Part shown: positions 54,523 to 62,633 of the stretch, in pieces
How the letters are laid out: the number at the start of each line of letters is the position of its first letter
Position numbering within the stretch: position 1 is the first letter of the stretch
DNA from: Gemmatimonadota bacterium
GTDB taxonomy: Bacteria > JAAXHH01
Assembly: GCA_009838645.1 (NCBI GenBank)
Contig: VXRC01000029.1
Coordinates: 79,233 to 143,232, forward strand
Direction: 5' to 3'
Length of the DNA stretch: 64,000 bases
Program-made: the position numbers and the translations under genes
Notes under the pieces: model-generated
Told to the model about the DNA's origin: nothing
The model's database searches: none
What the model saw: only the letters and a program-made list of their open reading frames with translations

Positions 54523-55321
54523 CCCGGCCGTACTCGACCTTAATGTGCGGTATTTCCAGGACAGTACCCCCGCTGATGTGCCCTGCAGGGAGGAGCACTT
54601 CATCCGCCGGGAGTTCCGGATGAACCTGCCCGTCGAACAGACGGCGCTCGTCCTGGTGGACCTGTGGAACGCCCATTTCATCGAAAGCTGGATCGAACGG
54701 GCCGCCCGGGTTACGCGGGAGGCGATCGTGCCGGCCATCGAGATGAGCCGGAAGGCCGGGCTGCCGGTGATCCACGCCCCGTCGCCCGAGGTGGCGCGGC
54801 AGTTTCCCCAGTCGGCCCGGAATCCGGCGGCGCCCGCATCTCCGCGCGGCGGCGCGGACTGGCCGCCCCCGGCGTTCAGGAGCAGGGAAGGCGCGTACCG
54901 GGCCTTCCATGGTCCCCGAAGCCAACCTCCGGGCATAGGTCTTCACTGGGATCCCATCAGCGACGGCCTGACGGTGTCCCCGTCCGTGGAGGTCCGCGAC
55001 GAAGACGTGGTGATCACCACCGGCGCCGAACTGCACGAGGTGCTGGCCGAACGGAACGTGCTCCACCTGGTCTACGCCGGTTTCGCCACCAACTGGTGCG
55101 TCCTGGGCAGAGACTACGGCATACGGTCCATGGCCCGGTACGGATACAATATCGTGTTCCTGCGCGACTGCACCGCGGGCGTCGAATTCCCGGACACGCT
55201 GGACGAGCTTTTCGTAACGGAAATCGCGGTCCGCGAGATCGAGCAGCAGTTCGGATTCTCGGCGTCCAACCAGGACTACTTCGAGAGTTGTCGGAAGATT
55301 TCAGAAAGGAACGAGAATTGA
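54512..55321 (+). CDS. Isochorismatase-family cysteine hydrolase
   Basis: 269-residue hydrolase with the isochorismatase fold. Catalytic Asp50 ([12 protein letters not shown]) and nucleophile Cys196 ([10 protein letters not shown]) are visible. Such enzymes split amides, carbamates or vinyl ethers (for example N-carbamoylsarcosine or maleamate). The ATG at 54512 lies 11 bp before the end of the dehydratase gene, with AAGGCAGG upstream. The last codon overlaps the TTG start of the amidohydrolase gene (TTGA). Its partner is therefore most likely that amidohydrolase. Confidence 0.88.
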   Translation: MADNPAVLDLNVRYFQDSTPADVPCREEHFIRREFRMNLPVEQTALVLVDLWNAHFIESWIERAARVTREAIVPAIEMSRKAGLPVIHAPSPEVARQFPQSARNPAAPASPRGGADWPPPAFRSREGAYRAFHGPRSQPPGIGLHWDPISDGLTVSPSVEVRDEDVVITTGAELHEVLAERNVLHLVYAGFATNWCVLGRDYGIRSMARYGYNIVFLRDCTAGVEFPDTLDELFVTEIAVREIEQQFGFSASNQDYFESCRKISERNEN

Positions 55322-56151
55322 TCGTCGACACCCACACCCACTTCTACGATCCCTCCAGGCCGCAGGGCGTGCCCTGGCCCCGTGCCGATGACGAGTTTCT
55401 TTACCGGAGGATCATGCCGGAGGACTTCAAGGGCGAAGCGCAGTCCGAAGGCGTCACGGGCACGGTCGTGGTGGAAGCCAGTGCCTGGGTGGAGGATAAC
55501 CGGTGGATACTGGACCTGGCCGAGGAAGACCCCTTCCTGCTAGGCCTGGTGGGTCGCCTGGAACCACCTGACGAAGATTTCGAATCCGACCTGGACCGTT
55601 TTGCCGCCCATGACCTCTTCTACGGCATCCGGCTGGGAAAGGTGCCCGTCGACGATCCGGTCTATCTCAGGGCACTGGAGCAACTCGCCGCCCACGACCT
55701 CACGCTGGACCTGCTCGTGGGCAAGGAGTGGCTGGCCGGATTGACCGCCTGCGCCGCCCGTTTTCCCGGTCTCAGGATCGTGCTGAACCATCTCGCCCAC
55801 GTGCCGGTAACCGGCGGCCGCCCGGACGAGGAATGGATCGCCGGCATCACCTCCGCCGCGGCCCATCCCAACGTATTCTGCAAGATATCGGGCATGGTGG
55901 AACTGGCGCGGGACGATCCTCCGCCGGAGGACCCGGCCTACTATAAACCGGTCCTCGATGTGCTCTGGAACGCCTTCGGGGAGAGCCGGCTGCTGTATGC
56001 CAGCAACTGGCCGGTATCCTGGAGATACGCTTCCTACCGCCAGGTGCAGGCTTTGGCCATGGCCTGTTTCGAACCGAGAGGTCCGGAAGCCCTGGATAAA
56101 ATCATGGGAAAGAACAGCAGGGACGCCTACAGGTGGGTGCCGCGGAGCTGA
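55318..56151 (+). CDS. Amidohydrolase family protein (2-pyrone-4,6-dicarboxylate lactonase-like)
   Basis: 277-residue metal-dependent TIM-barrel hydrolase of the amidohydrolase_2 type, starting at TTG ([20 protein letters not shown]) after AAAGGAACG. The N-terminal HTH motif supplies two metal histidines. LRIVLNHLAHVP and NVFCKISGM, with LLYASNWPV near the end, fit lactonase members such as LigI and fuconolactonase. In the context of sugar-acid dehydratases a sugar lactonase is the natural role. Its stop codon segment is duplicated 10 bp downstream. Confidence 0.9.
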   Translation: MIVDTHTHFYDPSRPQGVPWPRADDEFLYRRIMPEDFKGEAQSEGVTGTVVVEASAWVEDNRWILDLAEEDPFLLGLVGRLEPPDEDFESDLDRFAAHDLFYGIRLGKVPVDDPVYLRALEQLAAHDLTLDLLVGKEWLAGLTACAARFPGLRIVLNHLAHVPVTGGRPDEEWIAGITSAAAHPNVFCKISGMVELARDDPPPEDPAYYKPVLDVLWNAFGESRLLYASNWPVSWRYASYRQVQALAMACFEPRGPEALDKIMGKNSRDAYRWVPRS

Positions 56152-56177
56152 CGGCCGTGAGGGTGCCGCGAAGCTGA
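56135..56177. repeat. 17-bp duplication of the amidohydrolase 3' end including its stop
   Basis: GGGTGCCGCGGAGCTGA (56135-56151, ending on the stop codon) is repeated with one substitution at 56161-56177 after a 9-bp spacer. The pattern matches that at the end of the carboxypeptidase gene. Confidence 0.85.
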
Positions 56178-56212
56178 GGGGTGGGCCAGATTCCTACCGG
56201 TCTGCCGCCTGG

Positions 56213-57514
56213 CTATCGGTCTTCGATCGGAACGTACTGACAGACGTCGTCGCCGGTATAGATCTGGCGGGGGCGGGCGATTTTCTGTTCCGGGTCGTCC
56301 AGCATCTCCGCCCACTGGGCCAGCCAGCCCACAGTGCGGGGAATGGCGAAGAGCACCGGGAACATCTCGAGCGGAAAACCCATGGCCTGGTAGATGAGGC
56401 CCGAATAGAAGTCGACGTTCGGATAGAGTTGCCGGTTGACGAAGTAATCGTCTTCGAGAGCGATCCGCTCGAGTTCCACGGCGACGTCCAGCAGCGTGTT
56501 CCTCTCGGTCACGCCCAGTACCCGGTGGGTCATCTCCTTGAGGATCTTGGCCCGGGGATCGTAGTTCTTGTACACCCGGTGGCCGAACCCCATGAGCCGG
56601 ATATCTCCCTGCTTGACCTTCTTGATGTAAGCGGGCACGCGGCTGATGTGGCCGATTTCCTGCAGCATGTGCAGCACCTGCTCGTTCGCGCCGCCGTGCA
56701 GCGGACCGTACAGACCGGCGGCGGCGGCGGCCACGGACACATAGGGATCGGGCAGCGAACTGCCTACGCTCCGCATCGCGTTGGCGCTGCAGTTCTGCTC
56801 GTGGTCCACGTGCAGGATAAACACCACGTCCAGGGCTTTTTCCAGCACGGGATCGGGGGTGTACTTTTCCGTCATCTTGTACATCATGGACAGGAAGTTT
56901 CCGCAGTATCCCAGGCCGTTGTCCGGATAGGTGTAGGGAAAGCCCTGGCTGTGCCGGTACGCGAAGGCGGCGATGGTCGGAATCTTGGCGATGAGCCGGT
57001 GGATCTGTTCGTTGCGGATGGCCACGTCGCGGATCCGCTTCGCTTCCGGGTAGAAGGTGGAAAGCGCGGCGACCGTGCTGATCAGGATCCCCATTGGATG
57101 GGCGTCGTAACGGAATCCGTCCATGAACTTCTTGATATTCTCATGGACGATCGCGTGATGGGTGATGTCGTAAGACCATTCGTCCAGCTCGGTCCGGGTC
57201 GGCAGCATGCCGTGGACGATCAGGAAGGCGACTTCGAGAAAGGAACTGTTGACCGCCAGGTCCTCGATGGGGTAGCCCCGGTAACGCAGGATGCCCTTTT
57301 CCCCGTCGATGTGGGTTATGCTGCTCCGGCAGGAGGCGGTGTTGGTGAATGCCGGGTCGTAACCCAGCAACCCGAAGTCGTCTTCGGACACCTTGATCTG
57401 TCGAAAGTCCGTGGTGGGGATCGCGGCGCCGTACCTGGGATAGGTCCCGTACTGGATCGGGATCTCGTATTTCTTGCCGGTCCGGTTGTCGATGACCGTC
57501 AACGTATCGGGCAT
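56213..57514 (-). CDS. gltA: Citrate synthase
   Basis: 433-residue type II citrate synthase that condenses oxaloacetate and acetyl-CoA. The catalytic histidines and aspartate are in FILHVDHEQNCSANAMR, AAGLYGPLHGGANEQVL and MGFGHRVYKNYDPRAKI; the N-terminal domain has GILRYRGYPIEDLA. A strong AGGAGG ribosome site precedes the ATG. It is divergent from an isochorismatase-like gene and convergent with the five-gene catabolic operon, separated by 61 bp. A clear promoter lies upstream. Confidence 0.97.
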   Translation of the reverse strand: MPDTLTVIDNRTGKKYEIPIQYGTYPRYGAAIPTTDFRQIKVSEDDFGLLGYDPAFTNTASCRSSITHIDGEKGILRYRGYPIEDLAVNSSFLEVAFLIVHGMLPTRTELDEWSYDITHHAIVHENIKKFMDGFRYDAHPMGILISTVAALSTFYPEAKRIRDVAIRNEQIHRLIAKIPTIAAFAYRHSQGFPYTYPDNGLGYCGNFLSMMYKMTEKYTPDPVLEKALDVVFILHVDHEQNCSANAMRSVGSSLPDPYVSVAAAAAGLYGPLHGGANEQVLHMLQEIGHISRVPAYIKKVKQGDIRLMGFGHRVYKNYDPRAKILKEMTHRVLGVTERNTLLDVAVELERIALEDDYFVNRQLYPNVDFYSGLIYQAMGFPLEMFPVLFAIPRTVGWLAQWAEMLDDPEQKIARPRQIYTGDDVCQYVPIEDR

Positions 57515-57583
57515 GCAGTACGACCTCCTGAAAACAGGATGGAGAATGCGCAGGCACCGGGATTTTCGCGCCGTGAAAGCAAC

Positions 57584-57612
57584 AAATTAACGAATCGCGG
57601 CCCTTCGGTCAA
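57584..57612 (-). promoter_or_regulatory. Sigma70 promoter of gltA
   Basis: On the minus strand TTGACC (57612-57607), a 17-bp spacer and TAATTT (57589-57584). The predicted 5' leader is about 60 nt and contains the AGGAGG ribosome site. Confidence 0.75.
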
Positions 57613-57693
57613 CCGATATTCGATTCCCAACCGGCCGTGTATATGCATCCCATGACCACCGTTTAAAAGGAGACGCGACCGCGTAGTACGTCC

Positions 57694-58536
57694 ATGGCTA
57701 AATTAAAGATACCTGCGGGGTATTATCAGCAGTTCGACGCCGACCCATCACTGGACTATCCGGGGCAGGGGTACGGGGGATGGCGGCGTGCGGAAATAAG
57801 GATCGACACAGACCACACGGCATTCGTCGTCATGCACGCGTGGGATACCGGAAGCCCGGAGGACTACGCGGGATGGCACCGGGCCGTCGAGTATTTTCCC
57901 AGGGCCGAGAAGATATGCCGGGAAGTGTTTCCCCCGCTGCTCGGTGCGATACGATCGGGCGGCATGAAGATGTTCCACGTCGCGGGCGGTGGCAGGTACC
58001 ACGAGCATCACCCGGGATACCGGGCCGCCGTCAAACTGGCGGGTCCCGAACCGGATGCCGTGGAACCCGTCGCCGGCGATCCCGTTTACGAGGAACTGAA
58101 CCGGTTCCGCGCCGAACGGGTTTTCCCGGGTGCCCGGAACTCCGCCGATATCGAGCGCGGCTTCGCCCGGATCGATTTCGCGCCCCAGGCTCGGCCCAAG
58201 CCGGAGGAGGGCGTGGCGGAGAACGGCTGGCAATTGGCCGCCCTATGCCGCGCTAATGGCATCAACCACCTGATCTACATGGGCTTTGCCATCAACTGGT
58301 GCCTGCTGGTGTCGCCCGGGGGGATGCTGGACATGCGGCGGTACGGGGTCATCTGTTCCGCCATTCGCCAGGCCGTGACTGCCGTGGAAAACCGGGAAAC
58401 GGCGGCAACGGAAGCGGCCAAGGAACTCGCGCTGTGGCGGGTCGCCCTGGCGTTCGGCTTCGTATTCGAACTGCAGGATGTCATGGAAATGCTGAATCGA
58501 GACCGTCCACCGGCCAAGGGACCGTCCGCCGGCTAA
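57694..58536 (+). CDS. Isochorismatase-like protein with altered catalytic Asp
   Basis: 280-residue protein with the isochorismatase fold. The cysteine loop is intact ([15 protein letters not shown]203), but the strand that normally ends in the catalytic Asp reads AFVVMHAWD, so by alignment with the protein at 54512-55321 the Asp position holds His48. It has an insertion around 60-110 ([32 protein letters not shown]). The enzyme may use a different mechanism or be non-catalytic. It is divergent from gltA and convergent with ispG, overlapping it by 4 bp. The AGGAG closest to the ATG is over 18 bp away, so the start is not certain. Confidence 0.75.
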   Translation: MAKLKIPAGYYQQFDADPSLDYPGQGYGGWRRAEIRIDTDHTAFVVMHAWDTGSPEDYAGWHRAVEYFPRAEKICREVFPPLLGAIRSGGMKMFHVAGGGRYHEHHPGYRAAVKLAGPEPDAVEPVAGDPVYEELNRFRAERVFPGARNSADIERGFARIDFAPQARPKPEEGVAENGWQLAALCRANGINHLIYMGFAINWCLLVSPGGMLDMRRYGVICSAIRQAVTAVENRETAATEAAKELALWRVALAFGFVFELQDVMEMLNRDRPPAKGPSAG

Positions 58537-59705
58537 GGGTCTACCCAGCGGCCGTCCGATTTGATCAGGTCGACCAGTTCGTGGACGCCCTGTTCCTGCG
58601 GAACGCTCATCTTGACGCATTCCCGCCCACGGTAGAGCGAGATGATCCCGTTGGCGCGACCGACGTAGCCGTAATCGGCATCGGCCATCTCTCCGGGACC
58701 GTTGACGATGCATCCCATGACGGCGATATCGAGGCCAGCGAGGTGGTCGGTGGCCGCCTTGACTTCCGCCAGCACGTTTTCCAGGTTGAACTTGGTGCGC
58801 CCACAGGAAGGACATGCGATGAACTCGACCTTGGTGCGGCGCAAGCCCAGCGATTGGAGGATATCGTAACAGACCGGGATTTCGTTGGCCGGATCCTCGG
58901 CGAGTGATACGCGGATGGTGTCACCGAGCCCTTCGGCCAGCAACGTGCCGATGCCCGATGTGGACTTGATCCTGGCGTACTCGCCGTCACCGGCCTCGGT
59001 GACGCCCAGGTGCAGCGGATAATCCATGCCTTCTTCGTCCATACGGCTTGCCATGAGCCGGTTGGCCTGGATCATGACGGGCACGCGGGACGCTTTGAGG
59101 GAAACTATCAGGTTGCGGTAGTTCCGCGCCTCGCAGACCCGGATGAATTCCAGCGCGGACTCCACCATGCCGAGCGGCGTGTCTCCGTAGGTCACCGTCA
59201 TGCGGTCCGACAGGGACCCGTGGTTCACGCCGATGCGCATGGCGATGTCCCGTTCCCGGCAGACCTCGATTACCGGCGCCAGGTCTTCCTCCACCTTCCG
59301 CCTTGCCGCTTCGAATTCTTCCTGCGTATACTCGATGGTATCGGCCAGTCGCTGGAACACGAACAGGCCGGGGTTGATACGCACCTTGTCGACGGACCGG
59401 GCGACTTCCTCGGCTATCCGGGTGCCCTGGTGATGGACATCGGCGACCAGTGGCACGTCCACGCCCCTCAGGTCGAGGGTATGCTTGATTTCACGCAGGC
59501 TGTGGGCATCCGCCAGCGTAGGCGTGGTCACCCGCACGATTTCACAACCGAGTTCGTGCAATCGGACGATCGAATCCACACACGCGGTCACGTCCCGCGT
59601 ATTCTCCGTGATCATCGATTGCACGGCAATCGGATGCGCGCCGCCGACCGTGATGTTTCCTACGCGTACTTCACGCGTCTGTCGCCGCGGATAAGTCATC
59701 TCCAT
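58533..59705 (-). CDS. ispG: 4-hydroxy-3-methylbut-2-enyl diphosphate synthase (flavodoxin/ferredoxin)
   Basis: 390-residue iron-sulfur enzyme of the MEP isoprenoid pathway. The cluster cysteines C298, C301 ([14 protein letters not shown]) and C332 with the catalytic E339 ([16 protein letters not shown]) are all present, as is [12 protein letters not shown] near the start. The start MEMTYPRR is chosen because GAAGGAG lies 8 bp upstream; the site is duplicated. The frame extends another 32 codons upstream without a family match. It overlaps the convergent isochorismatase-like gene by 4 bp. Confidence 0.96.
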   Translation of the reverse strand: MEMTYPRRQTREVRVGNITVGGAHPIAVQSMITENTRDVTACVDSIVRLHELGCEIVRVTTPTLADAHSLREIKHTLDLRGVDVPLVADVHHQGTRIAEEVARSVDKVRINPGLFVFQRLADTIEYTQEEFEAARRKVEEDLAPVIEVCRERDIAMRIGVNHGSLSDRMTVTYGDTPLGMVESALEFIRVCEARNYRNLIVSLKASRVPVMIQANRLMASRMDEEGMDYPLHLGVTEAGDGEYARIKSTSGIGTLLAEGLGDTIRVSLAEDPANEIPVCYDILQSLGLRRTKVEFIACPSCGRTKFNLENVLAEVKAATDHLAGLDIAVMGCIVNGPGEMADADYGYVGRANGIISLYRGRECVKMSVPQEQGVHELVDLIKSDGRWVDP

Positions 59706-59735
59706 GCGGTGAACTCCTTCGCGGTGTACTCCTTC
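59706..59735 (-). repeat. Duplicated Shine-Dalgarno segment before ispG
   Basis: Two adjacent 15-bp units, GAAGGAGTACACCGC and GAAGGAGTTCACCGC, precede the ispG ATG. Each contains a full GAAGGAG ribosome site; only the nearer one has proper spacing. Confidence 0.9.
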
Positions 59736-60027
59736 CGGCTCTTCGTAACGTACGTGACGACAAGCGATTGTCAATACCTTAATGCCGGGTTTCCGGACCA
59801 CGGGTATCGTCGAAGACCGCCGGCTATGCCTCGAAGGCGCATGCCCGATCGATGGAGCGGAACAGGTCGAAGTCCGACCTGTTCAGGATCGACGCACAAC
59901 AAGCGGGGAGGATGGCTGACAAGGAACTCCGGTCCCGGCGGAAATCTCCAGACAACGATCCATCCCCGCTGTGGAAACAAGGCGTCGCGGGTCTAAGGGC
60001 CGCGACCGGGGATTCTCGGAAGCATGA
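59736..60027. other. Intergenic region with a stem-loop, no gene supported
   Basis: About 290 bp between ispG and the sigma factor gene. It contains a perfect 10-bp inverted repeat (GAACAGGTCG, 5-nt loop, CGACCTGTTC) at 59860-59884. No T-run follows on either strand, so it is not a simple terminator. A plus-strand open frame (59852-60094) has poor coding character and runs into the sigma gene. Confidence 0.5.
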
Positions 60028-60735
60028 CTACTCCTTCCTTTGGCGTCTACGACGCCTGGTGCCTTCACACACGCACCTGGTAAAGTGTTCGTAATCACGA
60101 AACCTGCTTTGCATTTTGCGTCTGAGGCGATACATGCAGTCGTAGATCATCTGTCCCATGCGTTGTACGGACACCCCCATCAATTCGGCAATGTCCTCCC
60201 TGGTCAGTTCGCCTTTCAGTTCCCTGACGTACATTTTCAGGACGGTCCGGCATCGCGGGCCCGTATAGTATTTGAGGGCGGTATGCAGCAGGTAGATCTG
60301 TTCTTCTTCTTCCAGCTTCTTGAATAACCGGCCGGGACCGTTGTTCGGATTGGAGTCTACGATCTGCAGCCCCGACTCGGTGTTCGACGCAAACCAGTCG
60401 ATATCGACGAACTTGATCCCCCTCCCCCTTGCGACCCCCATCCGCGAAGGCATGGCGTCCAGACACTTGATCTTGGCGATGCGGATCACATAGGTGCTCA
60501 ATGCGCTGCGGAACTCGAACTTGGGAAGACTCTGCAAGACCGCGATGAATATGTCATTGAGGATGTCTTCCTTTTCACCCGCCGGTATCCAGTACGCTTT
60601 CTTGTAAACCCAGAAGTGAACGGGCTTGTCCGACATGAAAAACGATTTGTAGAGTAGACTCTGCGCATCCGATCGACCTTCGAGGCATGCGTGTATCAGA
60701 TGGATGTCTCCTGGCCTGCCTGGTTGCTTATTCAT
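60028..60735 (-). CDS. ECF-like RNA polymerase sigma factor
   Basis: 235-residue sigma-70 family protein. Region 2 is recognisable in EDILNDIFIAVLQSLPKFEF and SALSTYVIRIAKIKCLDA; region 4 is the helix-turn-helix LTREDIAELMGVSVQRMGQM with YDCMYRLRRKMQ. No region 1 or 3 is seen, so it belongs to the ECF or a related small group. The tail is very basic (TRRRRRQRKE). ATG 60735 has no strong ribosome site; the frame is open for 132 codons further upstream but without homology character. No anti-sigma gene is adjacent. Divergent to it lie an oxygenase and an RND exporter, which are possible targets. Confidence 0.85.
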   Translation of the reverse strand: MNKQPGRPGDIHLIHACLEGRSDAQSLLYKSFFMSDKPVHFWVYKKAYWIPAGEKEDILNDIFIAVLQSLPKFEFRSALSTYVIRIAKIKCLDAMPSRMGVARGRGIKFVDIDWFASNTESGLQIVDSNPNNGPGRLFKKLEEEEQIYLLHTALKYYTGPRCRTVLKMYVRELKGELTREDIAELMGVSVQRMGQMIYDCMYRLRRKMQSRFRDYEHFTRCVCEGTRRRRRQRKE

Positions 60736-61409
60736 GGTCTCAAAGAAACTGCCTTTCCAATGAAAGCGCTTTAGATCGAAGGGCCGATCAAGCGCGACGG
60801 GTACATCCGGCACCGTTTGAATACCCGGTTCGAGGTATCCGGTTACGGGTATTCCACAACCCCGTCCCTGCGGCCGTAGGATCTTTCGTGATCCCGACGG
60901 TTCAAGGACGGGTGCCGGCAACTGACGCTGATTACAGTGGCACTGAAATAGACCGCTGCTCCATCCACGGGCGACGAGGACATCACAGCTTTCTTTCTGT
61001 ACTGATCGAGGCGGTAGATGGTACACGCCTGTATGCATCGAAGTGCAGACCGGATACCCAGGTGCTGCTTTTCCTTCGTATCGCAAACCGGTGACAGCCC
61101 GTGGCGCCTTGTCGCGGCGGACCGGTTTCATGTGCTGTTACGATGCATCCTAAGGCCGGTTTAGTGCATGGTGAGTGAAATGCCGTACCGGCCGTTCCGT
61201 ATATCAGTATATAACAATAATAATGCAAAGAACAGCTATATATAATTAAATTAATTAAAATGTGCACGTGTGCATTTTGATTTCGAAAACAGTACTTCAA
61301 GCTGCTTATATGTTTAGTCGTGGATAGTGAGCGTAAACACGAATAAAAAATGGAAACTTGACATTTCAGTGGTTTTTGCGTTAACGTGCATTAATTCAAT
61401 AGTGCAGTA
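60736..61409. other. Long divergent intergenic region, AT-rich on the right
   Basis: 674 bp without a supported gene. The left two thirds have the usual GC content and could be a long leader of the sigma gene. From about 61180 to 61400 the sequence is very AT-rich and contains an imperfect palindrome around CACGTG (61257-61278), the likely promoter/operator zone for the divergent genes. Confidence 0.5.
61257..61278. promoter_or_regulatory. Imperfect palindrome, candidate operator
   Basis: AAAATG at one end and CATTTT at the other flank a central CACGTG, with TG in place of the ideal pair on each side. It lies in the AT-rich part of the divergent region, about 130 bp before the oxygenase gene. 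The binding protein is unknown. Confidence 0.4.
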
Positions 61410-62624
61410 GTGTGTCCGTTCGCCTGGATCCAGGATTCGGTTTTGCTTCAAGTCCCAACGTCTTACGCCAGTGGATATGAGAAGGCGCGGTCCCTGAACC
61501 CGGAATTCGCCGACAACTTCATCAGGCACACCATGATCGGCGACGGAGATCTGGATCCGGTGATGGATGAACTTTCCGGTATGCCGCCTGGCGAGATGCA
61601 CCAGTACATCCATGCCGGGCTGCACCAGGAGGAGGACTGGTTAAAAAAAGCGCCTGAATCCCTGCAGCGTTACTTCCGGGAGGTCGATTCGAAGGTCCCC
61701 GAATGGGTTGAATTCGAAGACTTCCGCCCCGCCGTGATCGGATTCCACAAGAACATGCCGGAAATCCTGGTCGCGTTCGTGACCGCGGCCCTGCTGGAAG
61801 GATTCACGACGCTCATAAGCAAGTCCTTCTACCTGACCGGGCGGGTTCATTCGCCCAGCGCAACCCGCCGTTTCAAGCAGAATAACCGCCACCTGCTGGA
61901 AATCTTCCTGCCCGGCGGTCTCCGTCGGGAAGGGGACGGCTACCGGCTTTCCGCCCGTATCCGTTTCGTGCATGCCATGGTACGCCGTCTGCTGAAAGAC
62001 TCCGACATATGGGACACCGAGGCCTGGGGCACGCCCTTGAGTGCGGCCCATATAGCCCTTGCGGTCAGTATTTTTTCGGCACAGATCCTGAAGCATTCCA
62101 TCTCGCTGGGCGCCATCTACACCCAGGAGGAAAGGGAGAGTTTCGTTAAGGTCTTTCGGTACACCGGCTTCATCATGGGCGTCCCGGAGAGCATCCTCAT
62201 GAAGAACGAGGACGAAGCCCGGCTGACCATCAATATCGGATTCATGTGCGAACCCCCTCCTGACGAGCACTCCATCGCGAACGCGAACGCACTGATCCAT
62301 GCCGGGCCGGCGCTGCTGAATATCACGGATCCCGACGAAGTGGCCGCCGCCCTTAAGACATTATACAATATCTCCCGTGCCCTGCTGGGACACGAACTGG
62401 CCGACGCCCTGCATTACCCGAAGAGCAGTACCCTGGGCGTGCTGTTCGCCCATCGCTTGAAAAACCGCATCAGTCGTGTGAAGAACCTGTTGTTGAAAAC
62501 GAGAGGCCGGCAGACGAAACTGGACAATTTCTCGCAGATGCTTCAGCTTTCGGCCTACGACGATATCGGCATGAGCTACCGGCTTCCCGACAATGTAAAA
62601 GCGTCTGAATCCAGCAAATGGTAG
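61410..62624 (+). CDS. MpaB-type oxygenase (DUF2236 family)
   Basis: 404-residue protein related to MpaB/latex clearing protein (Lcp), which use a b-type haem to oxidise their substrates. The middle carries ALLEGFTTLISKSFYLTGRV, RRFKQNNRHLLEIF and RIRFVHAMVRRLL, the helix pattern and Arg/His motifs of the family, then AHIALAVSIFSAQILKHS and FRYTGFIMGVPESIL. No signal peptide is seen. The GTG at 61410 is the frame start; a TTG at 61443 is possible. The RND/MMPL gene begins 9 bp downstream, so the two are co-transcribed. Confidence 0.8.
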   Translation: MCPFAWIQDSVLLQVPTSYASGYEKARSLNPEFADNFIRHTMIGDGDLDPVMDELSGMPPGEMHQYIHAGLHQEEDWLKKAPESLQRYFREVDSKVPEWVEFEDFRPAVIGFHKNMPEILVAFVTAALLEGFTTLISKSFYLTGRVHSPSATRRFKQNNRHLLEIFLPGGLRREGDGYRLSARIRFVHAMVRRLLKDSDIWDTEAWGTPLSAAHIALAVSIFSAQILKHSISLGAIYTQEERESFVKVFRYTGFIMGVPESILMKNEDEARLTINIGFMCEPPPDEHSIANANALIHAGPALLNITDPDEVAAALKTLYNISRALLGHELADALHYPKSSTLGVLFAHRLKNRISRVKNLLLKTRGRQTKLDNFSQMLQLSAYDDIGMSYRLPDNVKASESSKW

Positions 62625-62633
62625 CGCGATCAA

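Noticed and set aside
59852..60094. 80-codon plus-strand frame as a small gene
   Set aside because: It overlaps the sigma gene end, has no ribosome site and no recognisable domain.
60736..61131. Extending the sigma factor N-terminally by 132 residues
   Set aside because: The extension has no sigma region 1 character and random-looking composition, and the usual N-terminus begins about 20 residues before region 2.
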